NCBI RefSeq assembly: GCF_008254045.1
Contig: NZ_CP042425.1
Coordinates: 9,190,163 to 9,254,162, forward strand
Direction of reading: 5' to 3'
Source: Limnoglobus roseus
GTDB lineage: Bacteria; Planctomycetota; Planctomycetia; Gemmatales; Gemmataceae
DNA length: 64,000 nt
Numbering within the stretch: position 1 is the stretch's first letter; each line of letters starts with the position of its first letter. A program made the translations under genes and the position numbers. Below the pieces are notes generated by a model that saw nothing but the letters and a program-made list of their open reading frames with translations, ran no database searches and was not told where the DNA came from. Below, one piece after another: positions 54,342-63,536 of the stretch.

Positions 54342-55650
54342 AGCCGCGCACCCCGGCCCCGACCACGCAGACGACCTCCGTCGATTTAAGAGCCAACTCC
54401 ATCGCCGCCTCGTTGTCGGCATGGACCTCAACGCGCTGAATTCGTTGTCGCGGGACCAACTGCGATTGGAAGTCCGCCGCGTCGCGGAAGAACTCTGCCA
54501 GCGAAGCCCGAACCTGCTGAACCAGCAGGAGCGAGAGCGGCTGGTCAACGAAGTGCTGGACGAGACGTTCGGCCTCGGCCCGCTCGAACAGTTGATGAAG
54601 GACGCGACGGTCAGCGACATCCTCATCAACGGCCCGCACGCGGTATACGTCGAACGGCACGGCCGGCTGGAGCGGACGGACGTCACGTTCACCGACGCGG
54701 CCCACCTGCAGCACATCATCCAGCGGATCGTCAGCCAGGCCGGCCGACGGGTGGATGAGACCTGCCCGATGGTAGACAGCCGCCTGCCGGACGGGAGCCG
54801 GATCAACGCGATCATCCCGCCGCTGGCTCTGGACGGCGCGCTCGTGTCGATCCGCCGGTTCGGCGCGCAGCCGATCCGTGCGGCCGACCTCGTGGCGAAC
54901 AAATCGTGCACGCAGGAGATGATGGACTTCCTCGCCGCGTGCGTGAAATCGCGGATCAACATTGTCGTCTCCGGCGGGACCGGCAGCGGCAAGACGACGC
55001 TGCTCAACGCCCTCTCGGCGTTCATCCCCGAGGACGAGCGGGTCGTAACGATCGAGGACGCCGCCGAACTGAAGTTGCAACAGCCGCACGTCGGCCGCCT
55101 GGAGACACGGCCGAAGAACGTGGAAGGCGTCGGCGAAATCTCGACCCGCGAACTCATGCGGAACGCCCTACGCATGCGGCCCGACCGGATCGTCGTCGGC
55201 GAGTGTCGCGGCCCCGAAGCGATGGACATGCTGCAAGCCATGAACACCGGCCACGAGGGCAGCCTGACCACCGTCCACGCCAACGACACCCGGGAGGCCC
55301 TCGGCCGCCTCGAAGTCATGGTAGGCATGGGCGGTTTCGATCTTCCACTGTGGGTCATCCGGCGGCAGGTCGCCTCGGCGATTCACGTCGTCGTGCAGGT
55401 CAGCCGGTTGCTCGGTGGTGCGCGGAAGATCGTGAAGATCTCCGAGGTGATCGGCGTCGAAGGCGACAACTACGCGATGCAAGACCTGTTCGTCTTCAAG
55501 CAAACGGGCCTCGACGAAGAGCGGCGGGCACAAGGGAGCTTCCAGGCGGCCGGCCTCCGTCCGCACTGTCTGGAACGGCTCGAAGCGCATGGGCAAGCGG
55601 TGTCGATGGACCTCTTCCGCAAGCGGCTGCTCCAGCCGGGCGTCCGCTAG
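54283..55650 (+). CDS. cpaF: CpaF/TadA pilus assembly ATPase
   Basis: This 455-residue ATPase drives Flp/tad pilus or secretion. It has Walker A GGTGSGKTT at 231-239, an Asp box (TIEDAAELKLQQPHVGRLETRP), Walker B (RIVVGECRGPEAMDMLQAMNTGH) and the His box (GSLTTVHANDTREAL). DETFGLGPLEQLMKDATVSDILING is the typical N-terminal domain. It overlaps the end of the TadZ-like gene. Confidence 0.93.
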   Translation: MNRLTPRPFVQPASERSRLEAAHPGPDHADDLRRFKSQLHRRLVVGMDLNALNSLSRDQLRLEVRRVAEELCQRSPNLLNQQERERLVNEVLDETFGLGPLEQLMKDATVSDILINGPHAVYVERHGRLERTDVTFTDAAHLQHIIQRIVSQAGRRVDETCPMVDSRLPDGSRINAIIPPLALDGALVSIRRFGAQPIRAADLVANKSCTQEMMDFLAACVKSRINIVVSGGTGSGKTTLLNALSAFIPEDERVVTIEDAAELKLQQPHVGRLETRPKNVEGVGEISTRELMRNALRMRPDRIVVGECRGPEAMDMLQAMNTGHEGSLTTVHANDTREALGRLEVMVGMGGFDLPLWVIRRQVASAIHVVVQVSRLLGGARKIVKISEVIGVEGDNYAMQDLFVFKQTGLDEERRAQGSFQAAGLRPHCLERLEAHGQAVSMDLFRKRLLQPGVR

Positions 55651-55664
55651 AAGGGAGTGGCGGC

Positions 55665-56648
55665 GTGTTACCGATCGGCATTTTCGCAGTCATCACCCTC
55701 GGGTCGCTGGCGCTCCTTCGCGTGGTGGCCGAGTATTCGAAGCCCGGCCGGGGCCGACTCCGGCGGCGGTTGGCCGGCGAGTTCGGCGAATCGACCCCGG
55801 CCGAGTCGTCGGCCGTGCCGCTTTACCGCAACGTGGCGTCGTGGGACGCCGACCTCGAAGACGGCGGTTCGGGCCAACTGACGGGGAGCCGCATCGTGCC
55901 CGCCGCCGGGGCCGCGCGGCGGGAGTGGGCCGAAGACTTCCTCCGGGAAGCCGGCATCCCGCTGAAGGCGAGCCACCTCGCTGGGGTCACGCTCGGCGCG
56001 GCCGTCGTCATCGGGTCGATCGCCGGCCTGTTCGTCGGCTGGCTCGCGGGTGTCGCCGCGGCCGTGGTGGGCATTCTCGTGCCGCTCGTGGTCGTGAACG
56101 CGATGCGGAAGGCCCGCCGCGAGCGGTACGTCAAGCAACTGGCCGGGGCGTTCGACCTGATGGCCCGCGTTCTGAAAGCCGGGCAGTCGGTGCCGGAAGC
56201 GTTCCGGGCCGCGACCGAAGCCTTCGACGACCCGCTGAAAGGCGAGTTCAGCCGGTGCAACCACCAGATCGAGCACGGCCTACGGCCCGAGACGGCGTAC
56301 CGCGAACTGAGCCAGCGGTCCGGCGTTCTGGAACTGCGAATCTTCGTGGTCGCCATGACGATCCAACGGCAGACGGGCGGGAACCTGTCCGAAGTCCTCG
56401 AGCGCATGGCGGTGATCGTGCGGTCGCGGCTGCGGCTGCGGCAGAAGATGCGGGCACTGACGGCCGAAGGCCGGTTGCAGAGCGTCACGCTCCTGGTGCT
56501 ACCGGTGCTGACGTTCGGTGTGATGTACTTCCTCAACCGGACCTACGCCGAGGCGCTGCTCGCGCAGTGGCGGCTCTTGGTGGCGACGGTGGCGTGCATG
56601 GGCATCGGCGTCCTCTGGATTCGCAACATCATGAACTTCGAGGGGTGA
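55665..56648 (+). CDS. tadB: TadB-type pilus inner-membrane protein
   Basis: This 327-residue protein has a helix at the N-terminus, a basic loop, then the T2SSF-like domain (FDLMARVLKAGQSVPEAFRAATEAFDDPLKGEFSRCNHQIEHGLRPETAYRELSQRSGVLELRIFVVAMTIQRQTGGNLSEVLERMA) and two C-terminal helices. It is the platform for the ATPase. GTG at 55665 follows AAGGGAG; the longer open frame is a shadow of cpaF. Confidence 0.9.
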   Translation: MLPIGIFAVITLGSLALLRVVAEYSKPGRGRLRRRLAGEFGESTPAESSAVPLYRNVASWDADLEDGGSGQLTGSRIVPAAGAARREWAEDFLREAGIPLKASHLAGVTLGAAVVIGSIAGLFVGWLAGVAAAVVGILVPLVVVNAMRKARRERYVKQLAGAFDLMARVLKAGQSVPEAFRAATEAFDDPLKGEFSRCNHQIEHGLRPETAYRELSQRSGVLELRIFVVAMTIQRQTGGNLSEVLERMAVIVRSRLRLRQKMRALTAEGRLQSVTLLVLPVLTFGVMYFLNRTYAEALLAQWRLLVATVACMGIGVLWIRNIMNFEG

Positions 56649-56655
56649 GGCCGCC

Positions 56656-57582
56656 ATGTTGTATTTCGCGGTAGCGGCGATGTTCTTGGCGGTCTTCTTC
56701 GGCATCGTCGCCGTCGGCCGGTATTTCTCCGATCAACCGACGCGCGACCAGAAGCGAGCCGCCGCACGACTGCGCGAACTGAGCCGCCCGGCCGAAGCGG
56801 AAATGATACCGCTCGAAGACCGCCGTCGGGGGTTCGCCGATGCCGTGGTCGCCCTCGGGGCGTGGCTGACGGCCCGCGACAAGAACCCGACATCGGGCGT
56901 GGGAGCACGGCTCCTGCTCGCCGGCTACCGGCAGCCGTCCGCGGCGCTGTACTTCCTCGGGTTGCAACTGATCCTGGTGGTGGTGTTCACGCTGCTGTGC
57001 GGCGTGGTCGCGATCCTGTTCAATCTATCGTGGACGAAGGTGCTGCTCATCGCGGCGGGCGGCGGCGCGTTCGGACTACTCGTACCGTCGTTGGTGCTGT
57101 CGTCGCAGATCAAGAAGCGGCAGAAGAAGCTGCGGGCCGGCCTGCCCGACGCGATCGACATCATGGTGCTCTGCGTCGAGGGCGGCGCGAGTTTGAACGC
57201 CGCGATCAACTGGGTCACGCAGGAGATTCACGCGATCCACCCGGAGTTGGGTGCGGAGATGGTGATCGTCGAGCGGGAAATTCAACTCGGCCTGACGCCG
57301 GGGGAAGCGTTCCGTTCCTTCGCCGACCGCTGCGGCCTGCCCGAAGTCCGCGACATGACCGCGGCGCTCTTGCAGTCGGAACGGTACGGGGCGAGCGTGG
57401 CGAAAGCCCTCCGCGCCTACGCCGACGCGGCCCGGCAGGACCGACAAGTGTGGGCCGAGGAAGTCGCCCAGAAGGCGGCGGTGAAGATCATGTTCCCGAT
57501 GCTCCTGTGCATCTTCCCGGCCATGTTCATCGTGCTGCTCGGCCCGGCGGCGATGCAGATGTCCCGACTGTTCGTGAAGTGA
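56656..57582 (+). CDS. tadC: TadC-type pilus inner-membrane protein
   Basis: This 308-residue protein pairs with TadB. Its T2SSF-like domain contains LPDAIDIMVLCVEGGASLNAAINWVTQEI and LTPGEAFRSFADRCGLPEVRDMTAALLQSERYGASVAKALRAYADAARQDRQVWAEEVAQKAAVKIMFPMLLCIFPAMFIVLLGPA. Helices flank it. It starts 7 bp after tadB with the typical coupling spacing. Confidence 0.9.
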   Translation: MLYFAVAAMFLAVFFGIVAVGRYFSDQPTRDQKRAAARLRELSRPAEAEMIPLEDRRRGFADAVVALGAWLTARDKNPTSGVGARLLLAGYRQPSAALYFLGLQLILVVVFTLLCGVVAILFNLSWTKVLLIAAGGGAFGLLVPSLVLSSQIKKRQKKLRAGLPDAIDIMVLCVEGGASLNAAINWVTQEIHAIHPELGAEMVIVEREIQLGLTPGEAFRSFADRCGLPEVRDMTAALLQSERYGASVAKALRAYADAARQDRQVWAEEVAQKAAVKIMFPMLLCIFPAMFIVLLGPAAMQMSRLFVK

Positions 57583-57589
57583 GGCGGCC

Positions 57590-57994
57590 ATGAAGAACAT
57601 CCCCCGCCGCGGTGCGGCCGCCGTCGAACTGGCGATCCTGCTGCCGTTCCTGGCCCTGATTTTCTCGGCCGTGATCGACTTCGGCCGGGTCTTCTACGCG
57701 ACGCAGGCGCTCGACAACGCGGCCAGCGTCGCCGCAATGGCGGCGAGTGGAACCACCTGGGTTCCGAGCACGACGACCACCGCCGATGCGGCGAAAGCGG
57801 CCGCGGTGACAGAAGGCGCGACCTTGTCGCCGGCCCTGACCGCCGAACAGGTGAGCGTGACGGTCGCTGGCGGTGCGGCCACGGTGACGGTGACGTACGA
57901 CTTCCCACTCCTCACGGGGTCGTTGATCCCCGGCCGGAGCGTGTCCCTGCAACGGTCGAGTACCGTCCGCGTGGCCCCGCGGCCGGGCGATTGA
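57590..57994 (+). CDS. TadE-family pseudopilin
   Basis: This 134-residue protein has the TadE pattern: RRGAAAVELAILLPFLALIFSAVIDFGRVFYATQALDNAASVAA, a charged start, a single hydrophobic helix with Glu at position 14 and a beta-rich C-terminal half. It probably assembles into the pilus as a minor component after processing by a prepilin peptidase, which is not in this window. Confidence 0.86.
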   Translation: MKNIPRRGAAAVELAILLPFLALIFSAVIDFGRVFYATQALDNAASVAAMAASGTTWVPSTTTTADAAKAAAVTEGATLSPALTAEQVSVTVAGGAATVTVTYDFPLLTGSLIPGRSVSLQRSSTVRVAPRPGD

Positions 57995-58009
57995 TTCGGA
58001 GAAACGGCG

Positions 58010-58489
58010 ATGACTGTCCCTCACAAAACGCGCGGCGGGGCGACGGCGGTCGAGATGGCCCTCGTGCTGCCGATTGTCTGCCTGCTCGTGATCGGGTTCA
58101 TCATCGGCGGCATGGATCTGCTGCGATACCAACAGGTCGCCTGCCTGGCCCGCGAAGGGGCGCGGTGGGCGAGCGTCCGCGGGGCCGATTACGGCGTGGA
58201 CGCGGGCCAGAGTTCGCCCACGCAACAGCAGATCGTCGATCAGGCCATCGTCCCAAGGACTGCCGCGATGGACCCGACCGCCCTCTCGGTGCGAGTGCAA
58301 CTGATCGACAAGGGGAACAATACCGTTCAGGACTGGGATGCGTCCTCGAAGGCGGTTCGTTCGATCACCGCGACCGGGGAGTACGTCAGCAACGCCATCC
58401 GCGTGACGGTCACGTACCAGATTACCGCCAACGCACTTGGCGACCCGCTCACGCTCCAGGGCGTCTGCGAAATGTCGATGGTGAACTGA
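58010..58489 (+). CDS. second TadE-family pseudopilin
   Basis: This 159-residue protein repeats the TadE pattern (RGGATAVEMALVLPIVCLLVIGFIIGGMDLLRYQQVACLAREGARWAS). Its C-terminal half is beta-rich. It lies between tadE and a TadG-like gene, with 15 and 1 bp spacings, so it is co-transcribed and probably a partner pseudopilin. Confidence 0.84.
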   Translation: MTVPHKTRGGATAVEMALVLPIVCLLVIGFIIGGMDLLRYQQVACLAREGARWASVRGADYGVDAGQSSPTQQQIVDQAIVPRTAAMDPTALSVRVQLIDKGNNTVQDWDASSKAVRSITATGEYVSNAIRVTVTYQITANALGDPLTLQGVCEMSMVN

Positions 58490-58490
58490 G

Positions 58491-59753
58491 ATGCTGTACC
58501 TTCCGCCAACCCGTGACTTTCGGCGACGACCCGCTGCCGTGCTGGTCAAGGTGATGGTCTGTCTGACCGTGCTGATCGGCGTCGTGGCCCTGAACCTCGA
58601 CGGCGGGCGGACGATGGACGAGCGCCGCCGCGCTCAGACCGCCGCCGACGCGGCCGCCCTGGCAGCGGGAGCCGACCTGTACGCGAACTACTGGGCCAAC
58701 AACGGCTCCGACCCTGGCGGGTCGGCCCGCACCGCGGCGATTCAGTCGGCCGCGGCGAACGGCTACCCGGCGTCGGCCGTTACCGTTAACATCCCGCCGA
58801 CAACGGGCTCCTACGCCGGCCAGACCGGCCACGCAGAAGTCGTCATCAACACGTCGCTGGACGCCAGTTTCGGCCGCATCTTCACGGGCACGGCGATTCA
58901 AGTCTCCGGCCGGGCCGTCGGGCGGGGCGAGCCTGTTCGCATCGGAATCATTCTCCTTCGATCCACCGGGGCATCGGCGTTCCGCAACACCGCCGCCGCG
59001 TTCGCACTCATCAACAAGCCGCTGATCGTGAACTCGACCGACGCCGCCGCGTTCAACAGCACCGGCCTGGTCATCGCGTCCCTCAGCCGAATCAGCGTGT
59101 CGGGCGGGGCGGTAAACACCAGCCTCCTGCCGCTCTCGGCCCCCATCCGCACCGGCATCAGTCCGACGCTCGACCCACTGGCCAGACTGCCGATCCCCGA
59201 CAGTGCCGGGGCGACCGTCCGCAGTACGACGCCGACGATCATCAACACCGTCGTGCCGGCAGTCCTGCAACCGGGCGTCTACCGAGGCGGCATTCGCGTC
59301 ACGGGCGTGTCGGTCGTAGTGATGACACCGGGCACGTACATCATGGAGGGCGGCGGCTTCCGCGTGGACGGGGCGGCGACCGTCACCGGTCTGGGCACCA
59401 TGGTTTACAACACCACCAGCGGCACCTACGCCTCCGGGCCGATCTCCGTCACCGGGTTGGGGAAGGTCGTCATGACCGCCCCGCTGTCCGGGACGTTCCA
59501 GGGCATCAACTTCTTCCAGAACCGCAGCCTGACGCAGCCCGTGTCGATCACCGGGCTAGGGCTGACGACCATCACCGGCGTCGTGTACGCCGCGAAGGGG
59601 GCGGTCAACCTGACCGGCAGTGCGGCCGTCGGCCTGGACATCCTGGGCGGGGCCTACGTCGCGGACTCGATGACCGTCAGCGGCGTCGGGGCCGTCACGA
59701 TCAATCTCGGGCTAAACCCGCCGCGGGTGCCGGACGTTCGAATCGTGGAGTAG
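58491..59753 (+). CDS. TadG-like protein with beta-helical repeats
   Basis: This 420-residue protein has an N-terminal segment like the putative Flp pilus-assembly TadE/G region (AVLVKVMVCLTVLIGVVALNLDGGRTMDERRRAQTAADAAALAAGADLYANY). Instead of the von Willebrand factor A domain of classical TadG, its C-terminal 200 residues contain repeats of the type (V/I)(S/T)G(L/V)G with short strands (TVTGLGTMVYNT, SVTGLGKVVMTA, SITGLGLTTITG, TVSGVGAVTINL). This suggests a right-handed beta-helix exposed at the pilus tip or surface. Confidence 0.78.
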   Translation: MLYLPPTRDFRRRPAAVLVKVMVCLTVLIGVVALNLDGGRTMDERRRAQTAADAAALAAGADLYANYWANNGSDPGGSARTAAIQSAAANGYPASAVTVNIPPTTGSYAGQTGHAEVVINTSLDASFGRIFTGTAIQVSGRAVGRGEPVRIGIILLRSTGASAFRNTAAAFALINKPLIVNSTDAAAFNSTGLVIASLSRISVSGGAVNTSLLPLSAPIRTGISPTLDPLARLPIPDSAGATVRSTTPTIINTVVPAVLQPGVYRGGIRVTGVSVVVMTPGTYIMEGGGFRVDGAATVTGLGTMVYNTTSGTYASGPISVTGLGKVVMTAPLSGTFQGINFFQNRSLTQPVSITGLGLTTITGVVYAAKGAVNLTGSAAVGLDILGGAYVADSMTVSGVGAVTINLGLNPPRVPDVRIVE

Positions 59754-59796
59754 AGTGAGGTGTTACCGTGATTGCGAATTCGACGAGAGTGTGCCC

Positions 59797-61458
59797 ATGA
59801 GCGTGGCCGACCTGAGAGAACCATCCGACCCGGTCGGGGGCTGGATGTTCTTCCGCCACTTGAAAGCCAGCCGCCTGATGTCCATCGCGGACATCGAGAT
59901 CCTGGAGCGACAGGCGCAAACCGAGCCGGTCACGCGGCTCCAGCAGTTCCTCCTCGACGAGGGCTACCTGAACGACTACCAACTCAGCCGCATCCTCCAG
60001 GGGAAGCCGGAGGGGCTGATCCTCGGCCAGTACCGCATCCTCGGGGAACTCGGCCGGGGCGGGTTCGGACAGGTCTTCAAGGCCCGGCACGAGCTCATGG
60101 ACCGGGTTGTCGCGATCAAGGTGCTCAGCCCCGACCTGTGCCAAGACCAGGGGACGCGCGACCTATTCGTCCGCGAGGTCGTGACGACCACCCGCCTCTC
60201 TCACCCGAACATCGCGGCCGCTTACGATGCCAACGAGGTGGAGGGGAAGGTCTTCCTCGTCATGGAGTACGTGGACGGGCTCTCGCTCGAACATTACGTG
60301 AAGGCCCACGGCCTGATCTCGACGCCGCTGGCTTGTTCGATCCTGACGCAAACGGCCCACGCCCTCCAGCACGCCCAGGACAACGGCCTGGTCCACCGCG
60401 ACCTGAAGCCGGCCAACCTCATGCTCGCCGGGGCCACGGAGCCAGACCCGACGGCCGTGCGAGTGAAGGTCATCGACTTCGGGCTGGCGAGCCTCCGACT
60501 GAATGGCGGCGGCCTGGTGGCGACGCTCCCGTGCGACGCCGGGGCCATCGTCGGCACGCCGTCGTTCATCCCGCCGGAGCAGATCACCGACGTTCACGCG
60601 GCCGACACGCGGTCGGACCTGTACAGCCTCGGCTGTACGCTCTACTACGCGCTCACCGGCCACCTGCCGTTCGAGGGGCAGAACACGAAGATGGTTCTGC
60701 TGAAGCACCTCCAGCACGAGTTCCCGACTATTCAAACGCACCGACCGAGCATCCCGGACGGCCTCGCGGCGATCATTCACGGGTTGATGGCCAAGTCGCC
60801 CGCGGACCGCTACCAGACGCCGGCGGAACTGGTCGCGGCCGTCACCGCGTTCGCCCGCGCGGACAGCATCCGCGTGCCCGATCTCCTCAATTCGCACGCC
60901 GTGGCCGTCCCGGCCTCCCGGCCGGCCGTGAACTTGTTGACCCACATTTGGCCGGCTCAGCCGCCGGCGAGTACCCAGCCCTCGGGTTCGCCCGACCTTG
61001 AGACGCGGATCACACAAGTGAAGAACATCATCGCAGACTCCGTTGCGCCGATCCGGCTCGAACCGCCGAAGCCAATCGAATGTTCGCAGCCGGCCCCGTT
61101 GCCGACGACCGATTTGCTGCCGCTCTGGGAGGAATGGTGCGGAGTCGTGGAGGGCTACTCGGAAGGGCGTACTCCCGCCCTGACGGCCGCCGAGTACCGC
61201 TCGTTGTACCGCGAACTGACGGCCGCAATCCGCGAGGTTAAAGAGGGCCGGCGCGACCCACGGGCCAGGCAATTCGACCGCCTGGAAACGCTGGTGGAAC
61301 CCTGGGTGACGGCAGAATCTTTGGCCGATCTGGACGATCGCATGATCGCCGGCCTGTGGCGGAACTGCACGGCTCTGGACGAGGCCCTGTGGCCCGACGA
61401 GGCGCCAAGCGGTTTTGCACGCTGGATGGCGACGCTGTTCGGCGGGGTCTCCCGCTGA
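59797..61458 (+). CDS. Ser/Thr protein kinase linked to the tad operon
   Basis: This 553-residue cytoplasmic kinase has a planctomycete-type N-terminal region (ILERQAQTEPVTRLQQFLLDEGYLNDYQLSRILQGKPEGLILGQYRIL) and a Hanks-type kinase domain. The glycine loop is GELGRGGFGQVF (84-95), Lys108 in VAIKVL, HRDLKPAN starting at His200, DFG starting at Asp227 and GTPSFIPPE. The last 200 residues are without known domains. It follows the tad genes on the same strand, so it may phosphorylate a pilus component. ATG at 59797 is preferred; a GTG at 59755 is possible. Confidence 0.88.
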   Translation: MSVADLREPSDPVGGWMFFRHLKASRLMSIADIEILERQAQTEPVTRLQQFLLDEGYLNDYQLSRILQGKPEGLILGQYRILGELGRGGFGQVFKARHELMDRVVAIKVLSPDLCQDQGTRDLFVREVVTTTRLSHPNIAAAYDANEVEGKVFLVMEYVDGLSLEHYVKAHGLISTPLACSILTQTAHALQHAQDNGLVHRDLKPANLMLAGATEPDPTAVRVKVIDFGLASLRLNGGGLVATLPCDAGAIVGTPSFIPPEQITDVHAADTRSDLYSLGCTLYYALTGHLPFEGQNTKMVLLKHLQHEFPTIQTHRPSIPDGLAAIIHGLMAKSPADRYQTPAELVAAVTAFARADSIRVPDLLNSHAVAVPASRPAVNLLTHIWPAQPPASTQPSGSPDLETRITQVKNIIADSVAPIRLEPPKPIECSQPAPLPTTDLLPLWEEWCGVVEGYSEGRTPALTAAEYRSLYRELTAAIREVKEGRRDPRARQFDRLETLVEPWVTAESLADLDDRMIAGLWRNCTALDEALWPDEAPSGFARWMATLFGGVSR

Positions 61459-61484
61459 GGGTGTGGATCATCCCCCAGCAATAA

Positions 61485-61560
61485 GGCGAGCGGGAGGCGT
61501 AAGCCCCCTGATTCTTGACTAGCAGGATCAGAATCAGGGGGCTTACGCTCCCCGCTCGCC
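61485..61560. repeat. dispersed palindromic repeat, copy 2
   Basis: Two 31-bp inverted arms (61485-61515 and 61530-61560) match the element at 32696-32772 almost base for base; the centre differs. It lies between convergent genes, 26 bases after the kinase stop and four bases before the DAHP synthase stop. This supports a mobile palindromic family in this genome. Confidence 0.88.
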
Positions 61561-61564
61561 AAAC

Positions 61565-62578
61565 TCACATCCGCCGCCCCAACACTCCGGCGAGCGTCTT
61601 GAGTTGCGTCAGCAGTTTCTCGGTCGCCTCGAAGTTTAGCGTCTGTTGGCCGTCGCTGGCCGCGTGATCGGGGTCGGGGTGAATTTCGATCAGTAAACCG
61701 TCCGCCCCGGCGGCAATCGAAGCGAGGGCCATCGGTGGCACGTAGGCCCGCTTGCCGGTGCCGTGGCTCGGGTCCACGAAGATCGGCAGGTGGCAGAGTG
61801 CCTTGGCCGGCGGGATCACCGAAAGGTCCAGAGTGTTCCGCGAGTGGTCGTTGAAGGTGCGGACGCCGCGCTCGCACAGGATCACCTGATAGTTCCCGCC
61901 CGCCATCACGTACTCGGCCGCCATCAGCCATTCTTCCAGCGTCGCGCTCAGGCCACGCTTCAACAGCACCGGCTTGCGGCACTTGCCGACCCGCTTCAGA
62001 AGGCTGAAGTTCTGCATGTTCCGCGCGCCGATCTGGATAATGTCAGTCGCTTCTTCCACCGCCTCCGCGTGTTCGGTGTCCATCAGTTCCGTGACGATGC
62101 CGATGCCGGTCTTCGCCCGCATCTTTTGGAGCAGCTTCAGCCCTTCGAGGCCCATCCCCTGAAAGCTGTACGGGCTAGTCCGTGGCTTGAACGCCCCGGC
62201 CCGCATGAGTTTCACGCCCTTCGACAGCAAGAACTCGGCCGTCTGCACCAGGAGTTTCTCGCTCTCGACCGAGCACGGCCCGCCGATGACGGTGAACGTC
62301 TGCGACCCGATGTCGGACTGCGGCAGTGTGATCGTCGTGTTCTCGCGGTGCATCTCGCGGCTGGCGAGTTTGTACGGCTTCGTCACGCGAATCGCTTCCG
62401 CGACGCCGGGCATCACTTCGAAGTGCCCCGGATCAACCGACCCGGTGTTACCGGTCATGCCGATGGCCGTGCGGGTGGCCCCCGGCAGGGGGTGCGGCGT
62501 GAGGCCGAGTTCGCGGACGGCGGCGACGACGGCGTCGATCTGCGGCGCGGTCGCGAGCGATTGCATGACGATCAGCAT
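61565..62578 (-). CDS. aroF: 3-deoxy-7-phosphoheptulonate (DAHP) synthase, type I-beta
   Basis: This 337-residue enzyme joins PEP and erythrose 4-phosphate in the first step of aromatic amino acid synthesis. An N-terminal ferredoxin-like domain (about 1-75, MLIVMQSLATAPQIDAVVAAVRELG) as in Thermotoga DAHP synthase is followed by the TIM barrel with VIGGPCSVES, RAGAFKPRTSPYSFQG, QIGARNMQNFSLLK, PVLLKRG and IFVDPSHGTGKR. The N-terminal domain gives feedback control by Tyr or Phe in relatives. Confidence 0.93.
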   Translation of the reverse strand: MLIVMQSLATAPQIDAVVAAVRELGLTPHPLPGATRTAIGMTGNTGSVDPGHFEVMPGVAEAIRVTKPYKLASREMHRENTTITLPQSDIGSQTFTVIGGPCSVESEKLLVQTAEFLLSKGVKLMRAGAFKPRTSPYSFQGMGLEGLKLLQKMRAKTGIGIVTELMDTEHAEAVEEATDIIQIGARNMQNFSLLKRVGKCRKPVLLKRGLSATLEEWLMAAEYVMAGGNYQVILCERGVRTFNDHSRNTLDLSVIPPAKALCHLPIFVDPSHGTGKRAYVPPMALASIAAGADGLLIEIHPDPDHAASDGQQTLNFEATEKLLTQLKTLAGVLGRRM

Positions 62579-62659
62579 GAGGTCACCGGTGTCGAATTCG
62601 GCCGCGGAGGGAGCGAACGGGTATTATACAGCATGTCCCGCGTGACCCGGAGTGGTGGA

Positions 62660-63535
62660 ATGGGCCTGACCGACGCCGACGAACAGCCGGACGCCCTCGA
62701 CGAAGAAGTCGACCTCGCGACGAAAGAGTTGGGCACGCCGGACGCCGTCTTCCGCGCCGGCGGCCGGTGGGCGCGGGTCAAGGCCATCGTCGGCATCCTG
62801 CTCATCCTGTACGGCGTCGTGGCGAACTACGTCTGGTGGGTCCACGGCCCCGCTCAGTTCAACCACCTCCAGTTCCACATCCTGTTCTGGCCGCCGATCA
62901 TCGGCACCGCCCTCCTCTGGTTCCTGTACCGCAACCGCGGGTTGCGCGTCCTCGTCTTCCCGACCGGCCTGTTGCGCCTCCGGCCGGACGAAGTCGAGTC
63001 GTTCCCGTGGGAAACGATCGCCGTCGTGCGGCAGAAGACTGACGCGAACGAACCCGAATACCGCTGGGGCGTGAACGGCCAACTGACGGCCTGTTGGCTG
63101 CCGGTGTCGGTCCCAGCAGTGCAGGTTTGGAATGCGTGGTTCGAGATTGAGCGGGCCGACGGCACGAAGACCCGCTTTACGCCCGCCGTGGCCGACTACA
63201 CCGACCTGGCCGAGCGAGTTCAGCGCGGCACGTTCTCGGTCCTCTGGCCAAAGCTCCTCGCCGACCTGGGCCGCGGGAAGTCCGTCGCCTTCGGCGACCT
63301 CTTCGTGACGCCCGAGGGCTTGCGACAAGGCGACCGAACGCTGTCGTGGGCGGAGATCAAAGAGGTGTCGTTGGTGCACAAGATTTTGACGATCAAGCGG
63401 AAGAACACCTGGCGGACGTGGCTGGTGAAGGACAGTTCGCAAGTGCCGAACCTGCACGTCCTCCTCGGCATCCTGACCGTGCTGGGGCCGAAGAAGGTGG
63501 AGGAGGAACCCGAAGAGGAAGCGATGGCCGAGTGA
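62660..63535 (+). CDS. membrane protein with PH-like domain (DUF6585-type)
   Basis: This 291-residue protein has two helices near 40-80 (AIVGILLILYGVVANYVWW; ILFWPPIIGTALLWFLY) and then beta-rich segments (GLRVLVFPTGLLRLRPDEVESFPWETIAVVRQKT; DLFVTPEGLRQGDRTLSWAEIKEVSLVHKILTIKR) repeated twice, in a PH-like pattern. ATG at 62660 has GGAG seven bases before it and a TATTAT box at 62622; an ATG at 62633 lies on the other side of the likely transcription start. It is divergent from the DAHP synthase gene. Function unknown. Confidence 0.72.
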   Translation: MGLTDADEQPDALDEEVDLATKELGTPDAVFRAGGRWARVKAIVGILLILYGVVANYVWWVHGPAQFNHLQFHILFWPPIIGTALLWFLYRNRGLRVLVFPTGLLRLRPDEVESFPWETIAVVRQKTDANEPEYRWGVNGQLTACWLPVSVPAVQVWNAWFEIERADGTKTRFTPAVADYTDLAERVQRGTFSVLWPKLLADLGRGKSVAFGDLFVTPEGLRQGDRTLSWAEIKEVSLVHKILTIKRKNTWRTWLVKDSSQVPNLHVLLGILTVLGPKKVEEEPEEEAMAE

Positions 63536-63536
63536 T

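Noticed and set aside
52986..55358. 790-codon minus-strand frame opposite TadZ and CpaF
   Set aside because: Composition is Ser/Arg-rich and low in complexity and it covers two strongly supported tad genes.
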